From the NCBI GenBank assembly GCA_003021905.1, contig PXPI01000029.1:1992-39588 (forward strand): a stretch of 37,597 bases of DNA, given 5' to 3'. Under the pieces are notes generated by a model. That model did no database searches and had not been told where the DNA came from. It saw only the letters and a list, made by a program, of their open reading frames with translations. Shown here one piece after another: positions 15,069-25,545 of the stretch (position 1 is the stretch's first letter; every line of letters begins with the position of its first letter). The translations under genes and the position numbers were made by a program. This stretch comes from Cyanobacteria bacterium SW_9_44_58 (GTDB lineage Bacteria > Cyanobacteriota > Cyanobacteriia > Cyanobacteriales > Rubidibacteraceae).

Positions 15069-15827
15069 ATGAGCGTTGCAACGTTAGAGCAACCCCAACT
15101 AGATTTAGAGACACTCAATCATCAATTTGCCGATGCCGATGCGAAAGAGGTCATTAAATGGGCTGGAGAAACCTTTGGCGATGGCTTGGTGATGAGTACC
15201 AGTTTTGGAATTCAATCAGCCTTAATGTTGCATCTCGTTACAAGCATCATTCCTGATATTCCAGTTATTTGGGTTGATACTGGCTATTTACATGCCGAAA
15301 CTTACCGCTTTGCTGAAGAACTTACCCAAAGACTAAATCTCAACTTAAAAATTTATCAATCTCCCATGTCTCCAGCACGGATGGAAGCTTTGTATGGAAA
15401 ACTTTGGGAAAAGCAAGATGTCGAGTCGTTAAACCTTTATGATCAAATCCGTAAAGTAGAACCCATGGAACGGGCGTTGAAGGAATTAGGCGCCACGGGT
15501 TGGTTAGCGGGATTGCGGCGGGATCAAACCCAGCACCGTCAACAACTTCCTCGGATTTCGATGCAATCGGGGATTTATAAAATTTTACCGATTTTGAATT
15601 GGCATTCTCGAGATGTGCATCGTTATTTGACCGAATATAATTTACCCTACCATCCCCTATTTGATCAAGGCTATATGACGGTTGGAGACTGGCATTCCAG
15701 TCGCCCCATTTCGCTGCAAGATGAGCATGAACGAGATACTCGCTTTCAGGGAGTTAAGCAAGAATGTGGTCTTCATCTCCCAAAAACATCGGGGGAAGCA
15801 CAAAGTTTTGATTCCAGTTCGTTATGA
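15069..15827 (+). CDS. cysH: Phosphoadenylyl-sulfate (PAPS) reductase, thioredoxin-dependent
   Basis: The enzyme reduces PAPS to sulfite in assimilatory sulfate reduction. The 252-residue protein has the PP-loop-like [13 protein letters not shown], then [28 protein letters not shown] and [17 protein letters not shown]. The catalytic C-terminal ECGLH motif is present. The Cys-Cys pairs that ligate the Fe-S cluster in APS reductases are absent, so PAPS is the likely substrate. ATG at 15069 is chosen because GAGGAG lies about 9 nt upstream and the N-terminus then matches the family. An in-frame ATG at 14976 would add 31 Asn/Ser/His-rich residues. The stop overlaps the next start (ATGA). Confidence 0.92.
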   Translation: MSVATLEQPQLDLETLNHQFADADAKEVIKWAGETFGDGLVMSTSFGIQSALMLHLVTSIIPDIPVIWVDTGYLHAETYRFAEELTQRLNLNLKIYQSPMSPARMEALYGKLWEKQDVESLNLYDQIRKVEPMERALKELGATGWLAGLRRDQTQHRQQLPRISMQSGIYKILPILNWHSRDVHRYLTEYNLPYHPLFDQGYMTVGDWHSSRPISLQDEHERDTRFQGVKQECGLHLPKTSGEAQSFDSSSL

Positions 15828-17098
15828 TGAAAGTTCTACATGTCTCTGATATTCACCTGGGAAGCGGTTTATCTCATGGTCGTACCAATCCTGAAACAGG
15901 TCTGAATACAAGATTGGAAGATTTTATTCAATCTCTGCGAACTTGTATTGATCGCGCTCTCAGTGAACCAGTAGATTTAGTGTTGTTTGGCGGCGATGCT
16001 TTCCCCGATGCTACCCCCGCTCCCTACATCCAACAAGCCTTTGCCAAGGAATTTCGCCGTTTAGTGGAAGCCCAAATTCCTACCCTGTTGCTGGTTGGCA
16101 ACCATGACCAACACTCTCAAGGCAAAGGGGGAGCAAGTTTATCCATTTATCGCACTCTTGGCGTCCCCGGCTTTATTGTTGGCGATCAAATCGAAACCCA
16201 CTGCATTACAACGGCCCATGGAAAAGTGCAAGTCATTACCCTGCCTTGGCTAACCCATTCGGCATTGCTTACCCGCCCGGAAACAGAAGGGTTATCTCAA
16301 GAGGAAGTAAATCAGTTATTGCTTAACAAATTACAGCCCATTTTAGAAGCAGAAATTCGTCGCCTTGATCCCAACCTTCCGACTGTTCTATTAGGGCATT
16401 TAATGGCCGATCGCGCCGAGTTAGGGGCAGAACGCTTTTTAGCAGTGGGAAAAGGGTTTACCATTCCCATGTCTTTTTTGACCCGTTCTGAGTTTGACTA
16501 TGTTGCCTTAGGCCATGTTCATCGCCATCAGAATTTAAATCCCCAAGGACAACCGCCAGTGGTTTATCCCGGCAGTATTGAACGGGTGGACTTTAGCGAG
16601 GAAAAAGAAGAAAAAGGCTATGTTTTAATTCATTTAGAAAAAGAAAACCCAAAATGGGAATTCTGCCCGCTGCCAGTGCGGCCATTCTTAACAATTGAAG
16701 CGGATGCTAGCAAACAAGAAGATCCCCAGCAAGCAATTCTAGACGCGATCGCGCGTAAAAAAGTTCCCAATGCTGTAGTACGCCTCATCTATAAACTCCG
16801 CTCGGAACAACTGGAAGCAATTAATACCCGCAGTTTGCAAAAAGCCCTTAGTTTTGCCCATAGTTATACCATTTATCCAGAATTGGTTAGTCAGCTAGCA
16901 CGTCCTCGCGTTCCAGAATTTGGAGAACAGGTCACCCTGGATCCTAGGGAAGCCTTAAAAACTTATCTCGATAACCGCGATGATTTGCAAGACATTTCCG
17001 AGGAGATGTTAGAAGCTGCAGAACAATTATTAACTGGAGAAATAGAACAACCCCCCGATCTCGGTAAAAGTAAAGATCAGTTAAATTTATTACAGTGA
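15824..17098 (+). CDS. SbcD/Mre11-type DNA repair exonuclease subunit
   Basis: This 424-residue calcineurin-like phosphoesterase carries the SbcD/Mre11 metal-binding motifs in order: [38 protein letters not shown] and [10 protein letters not shown]. Mre11-type nucleases process double-strand ends and hairpins with an SbcC/Rad50 ATPase. No sbcC gene is adjacent. The start ATG overlaps the cysH stop by 4 bp; a second ATG at 15827 gives MKVLHVSD and is equally possible. The overlap implies translational coupling with cysH, an unusual pairing. The C-terminal region (~300-424) is the less conserved capping part. Confidence 0.85.
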   Translation: MMKVLHVSDIHLGSGLSHGRTNPETGLNTRLEDFIQSLRTCIDRALSEPVDLVLFGGDAFPDATPAPYIQQAFAKEFRRLVEAQIPTLLLVGNHDQHSQGKGGASLSIYRTLGVPGFIVGDQIETHCITTAHGKVQVITLPWLTHSALLTRPETEGLSQEEVNQLLLNKLQPILEAEIRRLDPNLPTVLLGHLMADRAELGAERFLAVGKGFTIPMSFLTRSEFDYVALGHVHRHQNLNPQGQPPVVYPGSIERVDFSEEKEEKGYVLIHLEKENPKWEFCPLPVRPFLTIEADASKQEDPQQAILDAIARKKVPNAVVRLIYKLRSEQLEAINTRSLQKALSFAHSYTIYPELVSQLARPRVPEFGEQVTLDPREALKTYLDNRDDLQDISEEMLEAAEQLLTGEIEQPPDLGKSKDQLNLLQ

Positions 17099-17264
17099 TA
17101 TCAACAGAATTGTTAATTAATTATTGCATTTTGTAACAAATTAAGAACTTAACCTTGACTTTATAGAAATCCTAAACAAACTACAATTGTCATTTCATCA
17201 AGTTTTGAAAATACTTTAAGTATTGTTAACTCCCCTCAACAGTTATCGAATCCACCCTCTATTA

Positions 17265-17283
17265 TTGACAAATGAGGTACATT
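17265..17283 (+). promoter_or_regulatory. HLR1-like RpaB site upstream of psaA
   Basis: TTGACAAA (17265-17272) and GGTACATT (17276-17283) each match the published HLR1 half-site (G/T)TTACA(T/A)(T/A) at 7 of 8 positions. They are separated by 3 rather than 2 bases. TTGACA may double as a -35 element. The site is about 140 bp before the psaA start. It is a candidate only; the rest of the 17099-17419 gap is AT-rich. Confidence 0.35.
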
Positions 17284-17301
17284 AGTGGACCGTTAAAAAG
17301 G

Positions 17302-17333
17302 CTCAATTGTTGTATCGAAAGGCAACAATTGAG
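17302..17333. promoter_or_regulatory. Strong inverted repeat in the psaA leader
   Basis: CTCAATTGTTG (17302-17312) and CAACAATTGAG (17323-17333) are perfect 11-bp complements around a 10-nt loop. No T-run follows, so it is not an intrinsic terminator. It lies 86 nt before the psaA ATG and a few bases after a possible -10 region. It could be an operator or an mRNA 5' stabilising stem. A smaller repeat ATTGTT/AACAAT follows near 17353. Confidence 0.6.
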
Positions 17334-17419
17334 ATCATAAATTTACGAAATGATTGTTGTTTAACAATTAATTCCTATCATGGGAAGAACAGTTAAAACT
17401 GTCTAGAGAGGAGAGCCCT

Positions 17420-19672
17420 ATGACAATTAGTCCTCCCGAAAATGAGGAAAAAGTCAGGGTAGCAGTGGATAAAGACCCGGTTCCAACTTCTTTCGAGAAG
17501 TGGGGGCAACCAGGTCATTTTGACCGCACCCTGTCAAAAGGACCCAAAACCACAACCTGGATTTGGAATTTACACGCAGACGCGCATGACTTTGATAGTC
17601 AAGGCAATCTAGAAGATATTTCCCGTAAGATTTTTAGTGCGCACTTCGGTCACTTAGCAATTATCTTTATTTGGCTAAGTGGCATGTATTTTCATGGTGC
17701 TCGCTTTTCCAACTACGAAGCTTGGTTAAGCGATCCCACCAACATCAAACCCAGTGCGCAAGTGGTTTGGCCGATTGTTGGCCAAGAAATTCTCAACGCT
17801 GATGTCGGCGGCGGTTTCCAAGGAATTCAAATTACCTCTGGATTCTTCTACCTCTGGCGAGCGTCAGGCTTTACGGATAGCTTTCAGCTCTATTGCACTG
17901 CCATTGGCGCCTTAGTCATGGCAGCGCTGATGCTGTTTGCTGGGTGGTTCCACTACCACAAACGGGCTCCAAAACTGGAATGGTTCCAGAATGTAGAGTC
18001 GATGCTGAACCATCACCTCGCCGGATTGTTAGGGTTAGGCTGTTTATCCTGGGCTGGTCACCAGATTCACGTAGCATTGCCCGTGAATAAGCTTTTAAAC
18101 TCTGGTGTCGCTGCCGAGGATATTCCCTTGCCCCACCAATTTATTTTGGATAGAAGTTTAATGGCAGAACTCTATCCCAGTTTTGAACAAGGGTTAAAAC
18201 CTTTCTTTACCTTGAACTGGGGCGAGTATGCCGACTTCTTGACCTTCAAAGGCGGACTGAACCCAGAGACGGGCGGTTTATGGTTAACTGACACCGCACA
18301 CCACCACTTAGCCTTAGCGGTGCTCTTTATTATCGCGGGCCATATGTACCGAACCAACTGGCGCATTGGCCATAGTTTGAAAGAAATTTTAGAGGCACAT
18401 AAAGGCCCCCTTACCGGTGAAGGGCACAAAGGGCTTTTTGAAACGTTGACCACTTCCTGGCATGCGCAGTTGGCAATTAACTTGGCAATGCTCGGCTCGG
18501 TAACGATTATCGTGGCCCAGCATATGTATGCCATGCCGCCGTATCCTTACTTGGCAACGGATTATCCAACGCAATTATCCCTGTTTACCCACCATATGTG
18601 GATTGGGGCATTCTTAATTGTCGGTGCCGGAGCGCACGGGGCAATTTACATGGTGCGAGACTATGACCCATCCCAGCATGTTAACAACTTGCTGGATCGG
18701 GTTTTGCGTCAACGGGATGCCCTAATGTCCCACTTGAACTGGGTCTGCATTTTCTTGGGCTTCCATAGTTTCGGGCTATATGTCCACAACGACACCATGC
18801 GCGCCTTGGGTCGTCCTCAGGACATGTTCTCGGATAATGCCATTCAACTGCAGCCCATTTTTGCCCAGTGGATTCAAAATCTGCATACGATCGCGCCCGG
18901 GGGAACTGCTCCCAACGCGATCGAGCCAGCAAGCTATGCGTTTGGCGGCGAAATGATTACGGTGGGCAACAAAATTGCCATGATGCCCATTGAATTAGGC
19001 ACTGCTGACTTTATGGTGCATCATATCCACGCCTTTACCATTCACGTCACCGTACTCATTCTTCTCAAAGGCGTGTTGTACTCCCGTAATTCGCGCCTTA
19101 TCCCAGATAAATCCGAACTCGGATTCCGCTTTCCCTGTGACGGACCCGGCCGCGGCGGTACTTGCCAAGTTTCCAGCTGGGACCACGTGTTCCTCGGTTT
19201 ATTCTGGATGTATAACGCCCTCTCGATTGTGATTTTCCACTTCAGCTGGAAGATGCAATCGGATGTTTGGGGAACAGTGTCACCAGACGGCACGGTTTCC
19301 CACATTACCTCCGGAAACTTTGCCACCAGTGCAATTACCATCAACGGCTGGCTCCGCGACTTCCTATGGGGACAATCCGCTAACGTGATTAACTCCTACG
19401 GTTCGGCGCTGTCGGCCTATGGATTGCTCTTTTTAGGAGCACACTTTGTTTGGGCCTTTAGCTTGATGTTCTTGTTCAGTGGCCGCGGCTATTGGCAAGA
19501 ATTAATCGAGTCAATTGTCTGGGCTCATAATAAACTGAAAGTAGCTCCTGCGATTCAACCCCGTGCTCTCAGCATTGTTCAAGGACGTGCTGTGGGGGTT
19601 GCCCACTACTTGCTAGGCGGAATTGTAACCACTTGGTCGTTCTTCTTAGCCCGAATAATTGGCGTCAGTTGA
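17420..19672 (+). CDS. psaA: Photosystem I core protein PsaA
   Basis: PsaA forms one half of the photosystem I reaction-centre heterodimer in the thylakoid membrane. It binds P700, the A-branch chlorophylls and phylloquinone, and shares the Fx 4Fe-4S cluster with PsaB. The protein has 750 residues with eleven membrane helices expected. The Fx loop [19 protein letters not shown] (~residues 570-588) has both cysteines. Many histidines for chlorophyll are visible ([20 protein letters not shown]). It ends FLARIIGVS as usual. AGAGGAGAG precedes the ATG by 5-6 nt. It is followed by psaB after 174 bp. The codon use is GC-richer than in neighbouring accessory genes, as expected for high expression. 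Confidence 0.98.
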   Translation: MTISPPENEEKVRVAVDKDPVPTSFEKWGQPGHFDRTLSKGPKTTTWIWNLHADAHDFDSQGNLEDISRKIFSAHFGHLAIIFIWLSGMYFHGARFSNYEAWLSDPTNIKPSAQVVWPIVGQEILNADVGGGFQGIQITSGFFYLWRASGFTDSFQLYCTAIGALVMAALMLFAGWFHYHKRAPKLEWFQNVESMLNHHLAGLLGLGCLSWAGHQIHVALPVNKLLNSGVAAEDIPLPHQFILDRSLMAELYPSFEQGLKPFFTLNWGEYADFLTFKGGLNPETGGLWLTDTAHHHLALAVLFIIAGHMYRTNWRIGHSLKEILEAHKGPLTGEGHKGLFETLTTSWHAQLAINLAMLGSVTIIVAQHMYAMPPYPYLATDYPTQLSLFTHHMWIGAFLIVGAGAHGAIYMVRDYDPSQHVNNLLDRVLRQRDALMSHLNWVCIFLGFHSFGLYVHNDTMRALGRPQDMFSDNAIQLQPIFAQWIQNLHTIAPGGTAPNAIEPASYAFGGEMITVGNKIAMMPIELGTADFMVHHIHAFTIHVTVLILLKGVLYSRNSRLIPDKSELGFRFPCDGPGRGGTCQVSSWDHVFLGLFWMYNALSIVIFHFSWKMQSDVWGTVSPDGTVSHITSGNFATSAITINGWLRDFLWGQSANVINSYGSALSAYGLLFLGAHFVWAFSLMFLFSGRGYWQELIESIVWAHNKLKVAPAIQPRALSIVQGRAVGVAHYLLGGIVTTWSFFLARIIGVS

Positions 19673-19731
19673 CGGCCGAAACCATAAACGGTAACACTGG
19701 TTTAAAAAAATCGGTGCACCGTTAATAAGGA

Positions 19732-19763
19732 CTGAACCCTAGAACTTCAGTTCTGGGGTTCAG
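19732..19763 (+). promoter_or_regulatory. Long hairpin in the psaA-psaB intergenic gap
   Basis: Positions 19732-19746 pair with 19749-19763 over 15 bp with a single T-G wobble, leaving a 2-nt loop (core CTGAACCC / GGGTTCAG). There is no T-run downstream. The stem is therefore a candidate RNA processing or stability element that could set the psaA to psaB ratio. A palindrome CGGTGCACCG sits just upstream at 19712-19721. Confidence 0.65.
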
Positions 19764-19846
19764 CCAAACCCAAACTTAACAAGAATGAGTTTTCACGAAA
19801 CTGAATTTGCTCATTGACATCTGTAAAGAGGATTTCCTGAAAGGCT

Positions 19847-22063
19847 ATGGCAACCAAATTTCCAAAATTTAGCCAAGACCTTGCTCAAGATCCAACAACT
19901 CGTCGGATTTGGTACGGGATTGCAACTGCCCACGATTTTGAAAGCCATGATGGCATGACAGAGGAAAATCTTTACCAAAAGATTTTCGCCTCTCACTTTG
20001 GACACATTGCCATCATCTTTCTGTGGACTTCCGGAACCTTATTCCACGTTGCTTGGCAAGGTAACTTCGAACAATGGATTAAAGACCCCTTAAATGTCAG
20101 TCCCATTGCTCACGCAGTTTGGGACCCTCACTTCGGTGAACCTGCTGTTGATGCATTTACCCAAGCAGGCGCTTCCAACCCGGTCAATATTGCTTATTCC
20201 GGTGTTTATCACTGGTTCTATACCATTGGCATGACCAGCAATTCCGAGTTGTATCAGGGAGCGGTCTTCCTGTTGTTGCTGTCAGCGGTATTCTTATTTG
20301 CTGGGTGGCTCCACTTGCAACCCAAGTTCCGTCCTAGCCTCTCTTGGTTCAAGAGTGCGGAACACCGTCTCAACCACCACTTAGCTGGTTTGTTTGGCGT
20401 TAGTTCCTTAGCTTGGGCTGGTCACTTAGTTCACGTGGCGATTCCTGAATCCCGTGGTCAGCACGTCGGTTGGGACAACTTCCTGTCTGTGAAACCGCAC
20501 CCGGCAGGTTTAGGACCCTTCTTTAGCGGCAACTGGGGGGTCTATGCCCAAAACCCTGACACGGCAAACCACATTTTTGGCACCTCAGAAGGCGCTGGAT
20601 CAGCCATCTTGACCTTCCTAGGCGGTTTCCATCCGCAAACGGAATCGCTGTGGCTAACTGATATGGCGCACCACCACTTAGCCATTGCGGTTATTTTCAT
20701 CATTGCCGGCCATATGTACCGGACGAACTTCGGGATTGGCCACAGCATCCGCGAAATGCTCGATTCCAAAGATGGCCTCATCGGCAATAAGAGCGAAGGG
20801 CAATTCAACCTGCCTCACCAAGGGCTCTATGACACCATTAATAATTCCCTACACTTCCAGTTAGCATTAGCACTGGCTGCATTGGGAACGGTGACTTCCT
20901 TGGTGGCACAGCACATGTATTCCTTGCCGCCTTACGCCTTCATTGCCCGGGATTACACTACCCAAGCAGCGCTTTATACCCATCACCAGTACATTGCTGG
21001 CTTCATTATGGTGGGTGCCTTTGCCCACGGGGCCATCTTCTTAATCCGCGACTATGACCCCGAGCAAAATAAAGGAAACGTCCTGGATCGCGTGCTGCAA
21101 CATAAAGAGGCAATTATTTCCCACTTAAGCTGGGTATCCCTCTTCTTAGGCTTCCACACCTTAGGACTTTACGTTCACAACGACGTTGTGGTTGCTTTCG
21201 GAACACCGGAAAAACAAATTCTCATTGAGCCGGTCTTTGCCCAGTTTGTGCAAAGCGCTCACGGAAAAGCCTTGTACGGCATGGATGCATTGCTTTCCAA
21301 TGCGGATAGCGTCGCTTCCAACGCTGGTGCGGCTTGGTTGCCGGGTTGGCTAGATGCCATCAATAGTGGGGATAATTCCTTGTTCCTCACCATTGGCCCT
21401 GGCGACTTCTTAGTTCACCACGCGATCGCGCTCGGACTGCACACCACTACTTTAATTCTGGTGAAAGGCGCCTTAGACGCACGGGGTTCCAAGCTGATGC
21501 CCGACAAGAAAGACTTCGGCTACAGCTTCCCCTGTGATGGTCCGGGCCGTGGCGGTACTTGCGATATTTCCGCTTGGGACGCCTTCTATCTTGCTGTGTT
21601 CTGGATGCTGAACACCATCGGCTGGATTACCTTCTACTGGCACTGGAAGCATCTCGGCGTCTGGCAAGGCAACGTTGCTCAGTTCAATGAGTCTTCCACT
21701 TACCTCATGGGCTGGCTGCGGGATTATCTGTGGCTCAACTCTGCCCAGTTAATCAACGGCTATAACACCTTTGGCATGAACAACCTGTCTGTCTGGGCTT
21801 GGATGTTCCTCTTTGGACACCTGGTTTGGGCAACAGGATTTATGTTCCTCATTTCCTGGCGCGGCTACTGGCAAGAGTTAATCGAAACGATCGTGTGGGC
21901 ACACGAACGGACACCTCTTGCCAACCTCGTTCGTTGGAAAGACAAGCCCGTTGCACTCTCTATTGTGCAAGCCCGTTTAGTGGGATTAGCCCACTTCGCA
22001 GTGGGTTATATCCTGACTTACGCCGCCTTCCTCATCGCTTCCACGTCATCCATGTTTGGTTGA
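19847..22063 (+). CDS. psaB: Photosystem I core protein PsaB
   Basis: PsaB is the partner of PsaA in the photosystem I heterodimer. It carries the B-branch cofactors, half of the P700 pair and half of the Fx ligands. The 738-residue protein starts [20 protein letters not shown], the classic PsaB N-terminus. The Fx loop [19 protein letters not shown] (~residues 558-576) has both cysteines. It ends [10 protein letters not shown]. The length is normal. The ATG at 19847 follows a GAAAGG ribosome site. It lies in the same orientation as psaA and they are expected to be co-transcribed, as in other cyanobacteria. Confidence 0.98.
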   Translation: MATKFPKFSQDLAQDPTTRRIWYGIATAHDFESHDGMTEENLYQKIFASHFGHIAIIFLWTSGTLFHVAWQGNFEQWIKDPLNVSPIAHAVWDPHFGEPAVDAFTQAGASNPVNIAYSGVYHWFYTIGMTSNSELYQGAVFLLLLSAVFLFAGWLHLQPKFRPSLSWFKSAEHRLNHHLAGLFGVSSLAWAGHLVHVAIPESRGQHVGWDNFLSVKPHPAGLGPFFSGNWGVYAQNPDTANHIFGTSEGAGSAILTFLGGFHPQTESLWLTDMAHHHLAIAVIFIIAGHMYRTNFGIGHSIREMLDSKDGLIGNKSEGQFNLPHQGLYDTINNSLHFQLALALAALGTVTSLVAQHMYSLPPYAFIARDYTTQAALYTHHQYIAGFIMVGAFAHGAIFLIRDYDPEQNKGNVLDRVLQHKEAIISHLSWVSLFLGFHTLGLYVHNDVVVAFGTPEKQILIEPVFAQFVQSAHGKALYGMDALLSNADSVASNAGAAWLPGWLDAINSGDNSLFLTIGPGDFLVHHAIALGLHTTTLILVKGALDARGSKLMPDKKDFGYSFPCDGPGRGGTCDISAWDAFYLAVFWMLNTIGWITFYWHWKHLGVWQGNVAQFNESSTYLMGWLRDYLWLNSAQLINGYNTFGMNNLSVWAWMFLFGHLVWATGFMFLISWRGYWQELIETIVWAHERTPLANLVRWKDKPVALSIVQARLVGLAHFAVGYILTYAAFLIASTSSMFG

Positions 22064-22101
22064 CGAGCCCTAGAAGCATCTGGCTAGGCTAAACGAACTC
22101 C

Positions 22102-22133
22102 CCCACTCCTGGCAGTGGGTGATTAATTCTTAT
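22102..22133 (+). terminator. Probable psaB terminator hairpin
   Basis: CCCACT (22102-22107) pairs with AGTGGG (22114-22119) around a 6-nt loop, followed by the T-rich stretch TGATTAATTCTTAT. It starts 38 nt after the psaB stop. The T-run is interrupted, so termination may be partial. The shape also recalls right-end hairpins of IS200/IS605 elements, but no matching element body is present. Confidence 0.5.
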
Positions 22134-22192
22134 ATTCCCCCCTCAGTTAGAGCGGGACTGTTTCATTCTCGGAATAAAATCTTAAAAGACTG

Positions 22193-22315
22193 ACGCGATC
22201 GAGCTACTCAATGAGATAATCGATCGCGTAACTTTTAAACAAATTCATATTCAGGAAAATCTCCGAACAGAAATTAGTCACAGCCCTGCCCCAAACGGGA
22301 TGCGCCTGCTGTGAC
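22193..22315. promoter_or_regulatory. Two inverted repeats upstream of the exporter operon
   Basis: ACGCGATCGA (22193-22202) and TCGATCGCGT (22220-22229) are perfect 10-bp complements enclosing the small palindrome CTCAATGAG (22207-22215). Further down, GTCACAGC (22277-22284) and GCTGTGAC (22308-22315) are perfect 8-bp complements, ending 46 bp before the HlyD start. They are good operator candidates for a local repressor (exporters of this type are often TetR-controlled), but no regulator gene is adjacent. The first repeat contains HIP1-like GCGATCG cores, which are common in this genome. Confidence 0.45.
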
Positions 22316-22361
22316 CATTTTTAAGTGCTATTTGTCGCTCCTGAAGAGTATAAATACTATC

Positions 22362-23621
22362 ATGCAAAATACGACTATTTCCAAATTTGATAATTCATCA
22401 GATGTTTCTTCTAACAAACAACGCCGAGTGCAATGGTTAATTCCTTTGGCTGCTGTGTTGGTAGGAGTGGGTGTGGGTGTCAAATACTACTTCTTTTCCC
22501 CTGCTGAAGATACAGCCATTGAATTGAGCGGGCGAATCGAGGGTTACGAAACGGATGTGGGAACGACTGTATCCGGTCGCGTAGAAGCTATTGCCGTGAG
22601 AGAAGGCGATCGCGTCCAAGCCGATCAAACCATTGCCCAACTCGATGATGATGAATTGCAAGCCCGACTGCGGGGAACGCAAGCTAGGTTAGACAATAGG
22701 CAACAACAAGTTAAGCAAGCGCGATCGCAGATTGAGGTGATTCAGAGCAACATTCGAGAAACGAAGTTAAATCGGCAACAAGCCCAAGATAATTCTCAAG
22801 GCAGTATTGAACAAGCCCAAGCCAACCTAGAAGCTGCTACTGCCCAACTGGAACAAGCCCAAGCCCAAAAGCAAGAAGCCCAAGCCCAATTAAAATTGGC
22901 CAAAGCGGATCGCGATCGCTTTCAACGCTTGTGGGAACAGGGAGTCGTGCCAAAACAGCGATACGATCAAGCCCAAACGGAATGGGAAAGTTTGCAAGCA
23001 ACAGTTCAAGCCCGCCAATCGGCAGTGAATGCTGCTCAACGCCAGGTCAACGCTGCCCGAGGCCAATTAAGACAAGCCAAAACTAGCAATTTGAATCCCG
23101 AAATTTTTACGGAAAAACTCCAAGGACTGCGAGAACAACTGGAACAGGCGCGATCGCGCTTAGAAGCTGCCCAAGCAGATGTGGCTGATGCCCAAGCCAA
23201 TAAAGACCAAATCCAAGCGCAATTGGATGATTTAGCTATTACCAGTCCCATTGACGGCTTTGTGTTGGATCGAATCGCAGAACCGGGAGAAGTGCTGAGT
23301 TCGGGAAAACTTATTCTTACCGTGATGGATTTAGATGAAGTCTATCTACGCGGCTACGTTCCCGAAGGGCAAATTGGCAAGATTCGGGTTGGTCAACCCG
23401 CCCACATTTATCTAGATTCTAACCCCGAGCAACCCTTAGATGCCACGGTTAGCGCCATCGACAATCAAGCCTCCTTTACGCCGGAAAATATCTATTTTAA
23501 GCGCGATCGCGTGAAACAAGTTTTTGGAATTAAACTCAGCATTGACAATCCTCAAGGATTTGCCAAACCAGGAATGCCCGCCGATGCCGAAATTATCCTC
23601 GACTCAGAATCAACTAATTAA
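22362..23621 (+). CDS. HlyD-family membrane fusion protein (YbhG-like)
   Basis: This 419-residue periplasmic adaptor begins with one N-terminal membrane anchor (~residues 25-45, WLIPLAAVLVGVGVGV). A biotinyl-lipoyl-like half GRIEGYETDVGTTVSGRVE is followed by a very long Gln/Ala-rich coiled-coil hairpin (~residues 95-280). The second lipoyl half and beta-barrel follow (TSPIDGFVLDRIAEPGEVL). It should link the inner-membrane ABC transporter to an outer-membrane channel. ATG at 22362 is preferred; a GTG at 22311 would add 17 residues. The gene is first in a four-gene operon. Its end overlaps the ATPase start by 38 bp. Confidence 0.9.
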   Translation: MQNTTISKFDNSSDVSSNKQRRVQWLIPLAAVLVGVGVGVKYYFFSPAEDTAIELSGRIEGYETDVGTTVSGRVEAIAVREGDRVQADQTIAQLDDDELQARLRGTQARLDNRQQQVKQARSQIEVIQSNIRETKLNRQQAQDNSQGSIEQAQANLEAATAQLEQAQAQKQEAQAQLKLAKADRDRFQRLWEQGVVPKQRYDQAQTEWESLQATVQARQSAVNAAQRQVNAARGQLRQAKTSNLNPEIFTEKLQGLREQLEQARSRLEAAQADVADAQANKDQIQAQLDDLAITSPIDGFVLDRIAEPGEVLSSGKLILTVMDLDEVYLRGYVPEGQIGKIRVGQPAHIYLDSNPEQPLDATVSAIDNQASFTPENIYFKRDRVKQVFGIKLSIDNPQGFAKPGMPADAEIILDSESTN

Positions 23622-25545
23622 AAAAAACACAGCGTCCTTTTTTTCCTCTCCCATCCTCCAAGTAGAAGGATTATCCAAACAATACGGAAACGTCACTGCC
23701 ATCAATGGCATCAACTTTACCGTTGGCCAAGGAGAGATTTTTGGTTTAATTGGCCCTGATGGGGCCGGAAAAACCACAACATTCCATATTTTAGCCGGTG
23801 TCATGGAAGCAACTAGCGGCCGCGTTGAAGTCTTAGGAAAGTTGCCGCAGCAAGTGCAGTTGCAAATCGGCTATTTAACACAAAAATTTTCTCTCTATTC
23901 CGATTTGAGTGTGGCAGAAAACATTGCTTACAATGCCCGTGTTCGCAGATTGCCGGAAAACCAATTTCAACCTCATGCCCAAGCCTTATTGCAGCAAGTA
24001 GGATTGGCAGACTTTCAAAATCGCCTTGCCGAACAACTTTCAGGAGGGATGAAACAAAAACTGGCACTGTGTTGCGCCTTAGTTTCTCAACCGAAAGTGT
24101 TGCTGTTGGATGAACCGACGACAGGGGTAGATCCGGTTTCACGACGGGAATTTTGGGATCTGCTTGCTTCTGTAGCAGCGCAAGGGGTAACTATTGTAAC
24201 GGCAACGCCCTATTTAGATGAAGCCGAACGTTGTCATCGGATCGCGCTGATTTACAAGGGAGAAATTCAACAAATGGGAACCCCTTCCCAGTTGCGGGAT
24301 AGTTTGGGATTAGCCCGTTTAGAACTCCGCTGCGATGATGTTTTCCAAGCAGAAACAGTATTAACAGAAGCAATGTCGCAAGGAGAAACAACTTTCTGTG
24401 ATGTGCAATCCTTCGGCGATCGCGTGGATGTTTTAACCCCAGATCAGGAGATCGGAAAACAACAAATTCACCAGCATCTAAAAAACCATAGCATTGCCGC
24501 GGAAACAATTGATGTTAACGACCCCACCTTAGAAAATGTCTTTGTCAGCAGTCTTCGCACTTCACAATCCGATCCGCCCTTTATTCCCTTCCCGCGCGAT
24601 CGTTATAGAAAAACAGAAGCTGAAATTGCCATTGGTGCCTACAATCTCCAGAAAAGTTTTGGCAATTTCCAAGCCGTTAAAGGCATTGACCTAGAAATTA
24701 AATATGGGGAAATTTATGGCTTATTAGGGGCAAATGGCGCCGGGAAAACCACGATGATTAAAATGCTATGCGGGTTATTGCCGCCAAGCGATGGCGAAAT
24801 GACGCTGGCAGGGAAAACCGAAAATTTGCATAGCAGCCAAATTAGATCGCGCATCGGCTACATGAGTCAAAAGTTCACCCTCTATGACGATCTCACCATT
24901 CTCCAAAATCTGCGTTTCTACTGTGGCGTTTACGGCGTTCCCAGCAAACTCCGTTCTAAGAAAATTGAATGGGTACTGAAAACTTGTGGCTTAGAAGGCA
25001 AAGAAAACACCCTCACCGGCAAACTGCCAGGGGGTTGGAAACAACGAGTTGCCTTTGGGGCATCTGTGATGCACGAACCGGAAATTTTGTTTCTTGATGA
25101 ACCCACCTCAGGGGTGGATCCCTTGGGCAGACGACAATTTTGGCGGTTAATTCGGGATTTTGCTCAACAAGGAACGGCAATTCTGGTAACCACGCACTAC
25201 CTAGAAGAAGCAGAAAACTGTAATCGCATGGGCTTTATGGTAGCAGGGGAAGTGGTAGCGCAAGGATCGCCCACTCAAATTAAAGCCGAACAACCGGGAC
25301 AATTAATTGAACTGAAAACGAATCATGCACAAGCCGCTGCCAATTGTTTGAAGGAAGCATTTGCAAGTTGGCGCGTTGCCATTTTCGGCGATGCGGTGCA
25401 TTTAGTTCTCGATAATGCGGAACAACAATGGCCGCAGGTGGAACAGCGTTTAGAACAAGCTAGTATAGAGATTTACAGCCACCGCTGGATTCCCTTTTCG
25501 TTAGAGGATGCGTTTATTGGGATTGTTCAGCGCAGCAAGAACTAA
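23584..25545 (+). CDS. Tandem-domain ABC exporter ATPase (YbhF-like)
   Basis: This 653-residue protein has two fused nucleotide-binding domains. The first (~residues 25-250) has Walker A GPDGAGKTTT, signature LSGGMKQKL and Walker B LLLDEPTTGVDP. The second (~residues 335-560) has Walker A GANGAGKTTM, the altered signature LPGGWKQRV and Walker B LFLDEPTSGVDP. Both retain the catalytic Glu. It powers export of drugs or lipophilic compounds with the two adjacent permeases and HlyD partner. ATG at 23584 is preferred, with AGGA about 11 nt upstream; a TTG at 23524 lies further inside the HlyD gene. The stop overlaps the next start as TAATG. Confidence 0.92.
   Translation: MPKLSSTQNQLIKKNTASFFSSPILQVEGLSKQYGNVTAINGINFTVGQGEIFGLIGPDGAGKTTTFHILAGVMEATSGRVEVLGKLPQQVQLQIGYLTQKFSLYSDLSVAENIAYNARVRRLPENQFQPHAQALLQQVGLADFQNRLAEQLSGGMKQKLALCCALVSQPKVLLLDEPTTGVDPVSRREFWDLLASVAAQGVTIVTATPYLDEAERCHRIALIYKGEIQQMGTPSQLRDSLGLARLELRCDDVFQAETVLTEAMSQGETTFCDVQSFGDRVDVLTPDQEIGKQQIHQHLKNHSIAAETIDVNDPTLENVFVSSLRTSQSDPPFIPFPRDRYRKTEAEIAIGAYNLQKSFGNFQAVKGIDLEIKYGEIYGLLGANGAGKTTMIKMLCGLLPPSDGEMTLAGKTENLHSSQIRSRIGYMSQKFTLYDDLTILQNLRFYCGVYGVPSKLRSKKIEWVLKTCGLEGKENTLTGKLPGGWKQRVAFGASVMHEPEILFLDEPTSGVDPLGRRQFWRLIRDFAQQGTAILVTTHYLEEAENCNRMGFMVAGEVVAQGSPTQIKAEQPGQLIELKTNHAQAAANCLKEAFASWRVAIFGDAVHLVLDNAEQQWPQVEQRLEQASIEIYSHRWIPFSLEDAFIGIVQRSKN

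Noticed and set aside
22102-22119. Right end of a second IS200/IS605 element after psaB
   Set aside because: The hairpin shape is similar, but there is no TnpB/TnpA remnant or matching left end nearby. A psaB terminator is simpler.
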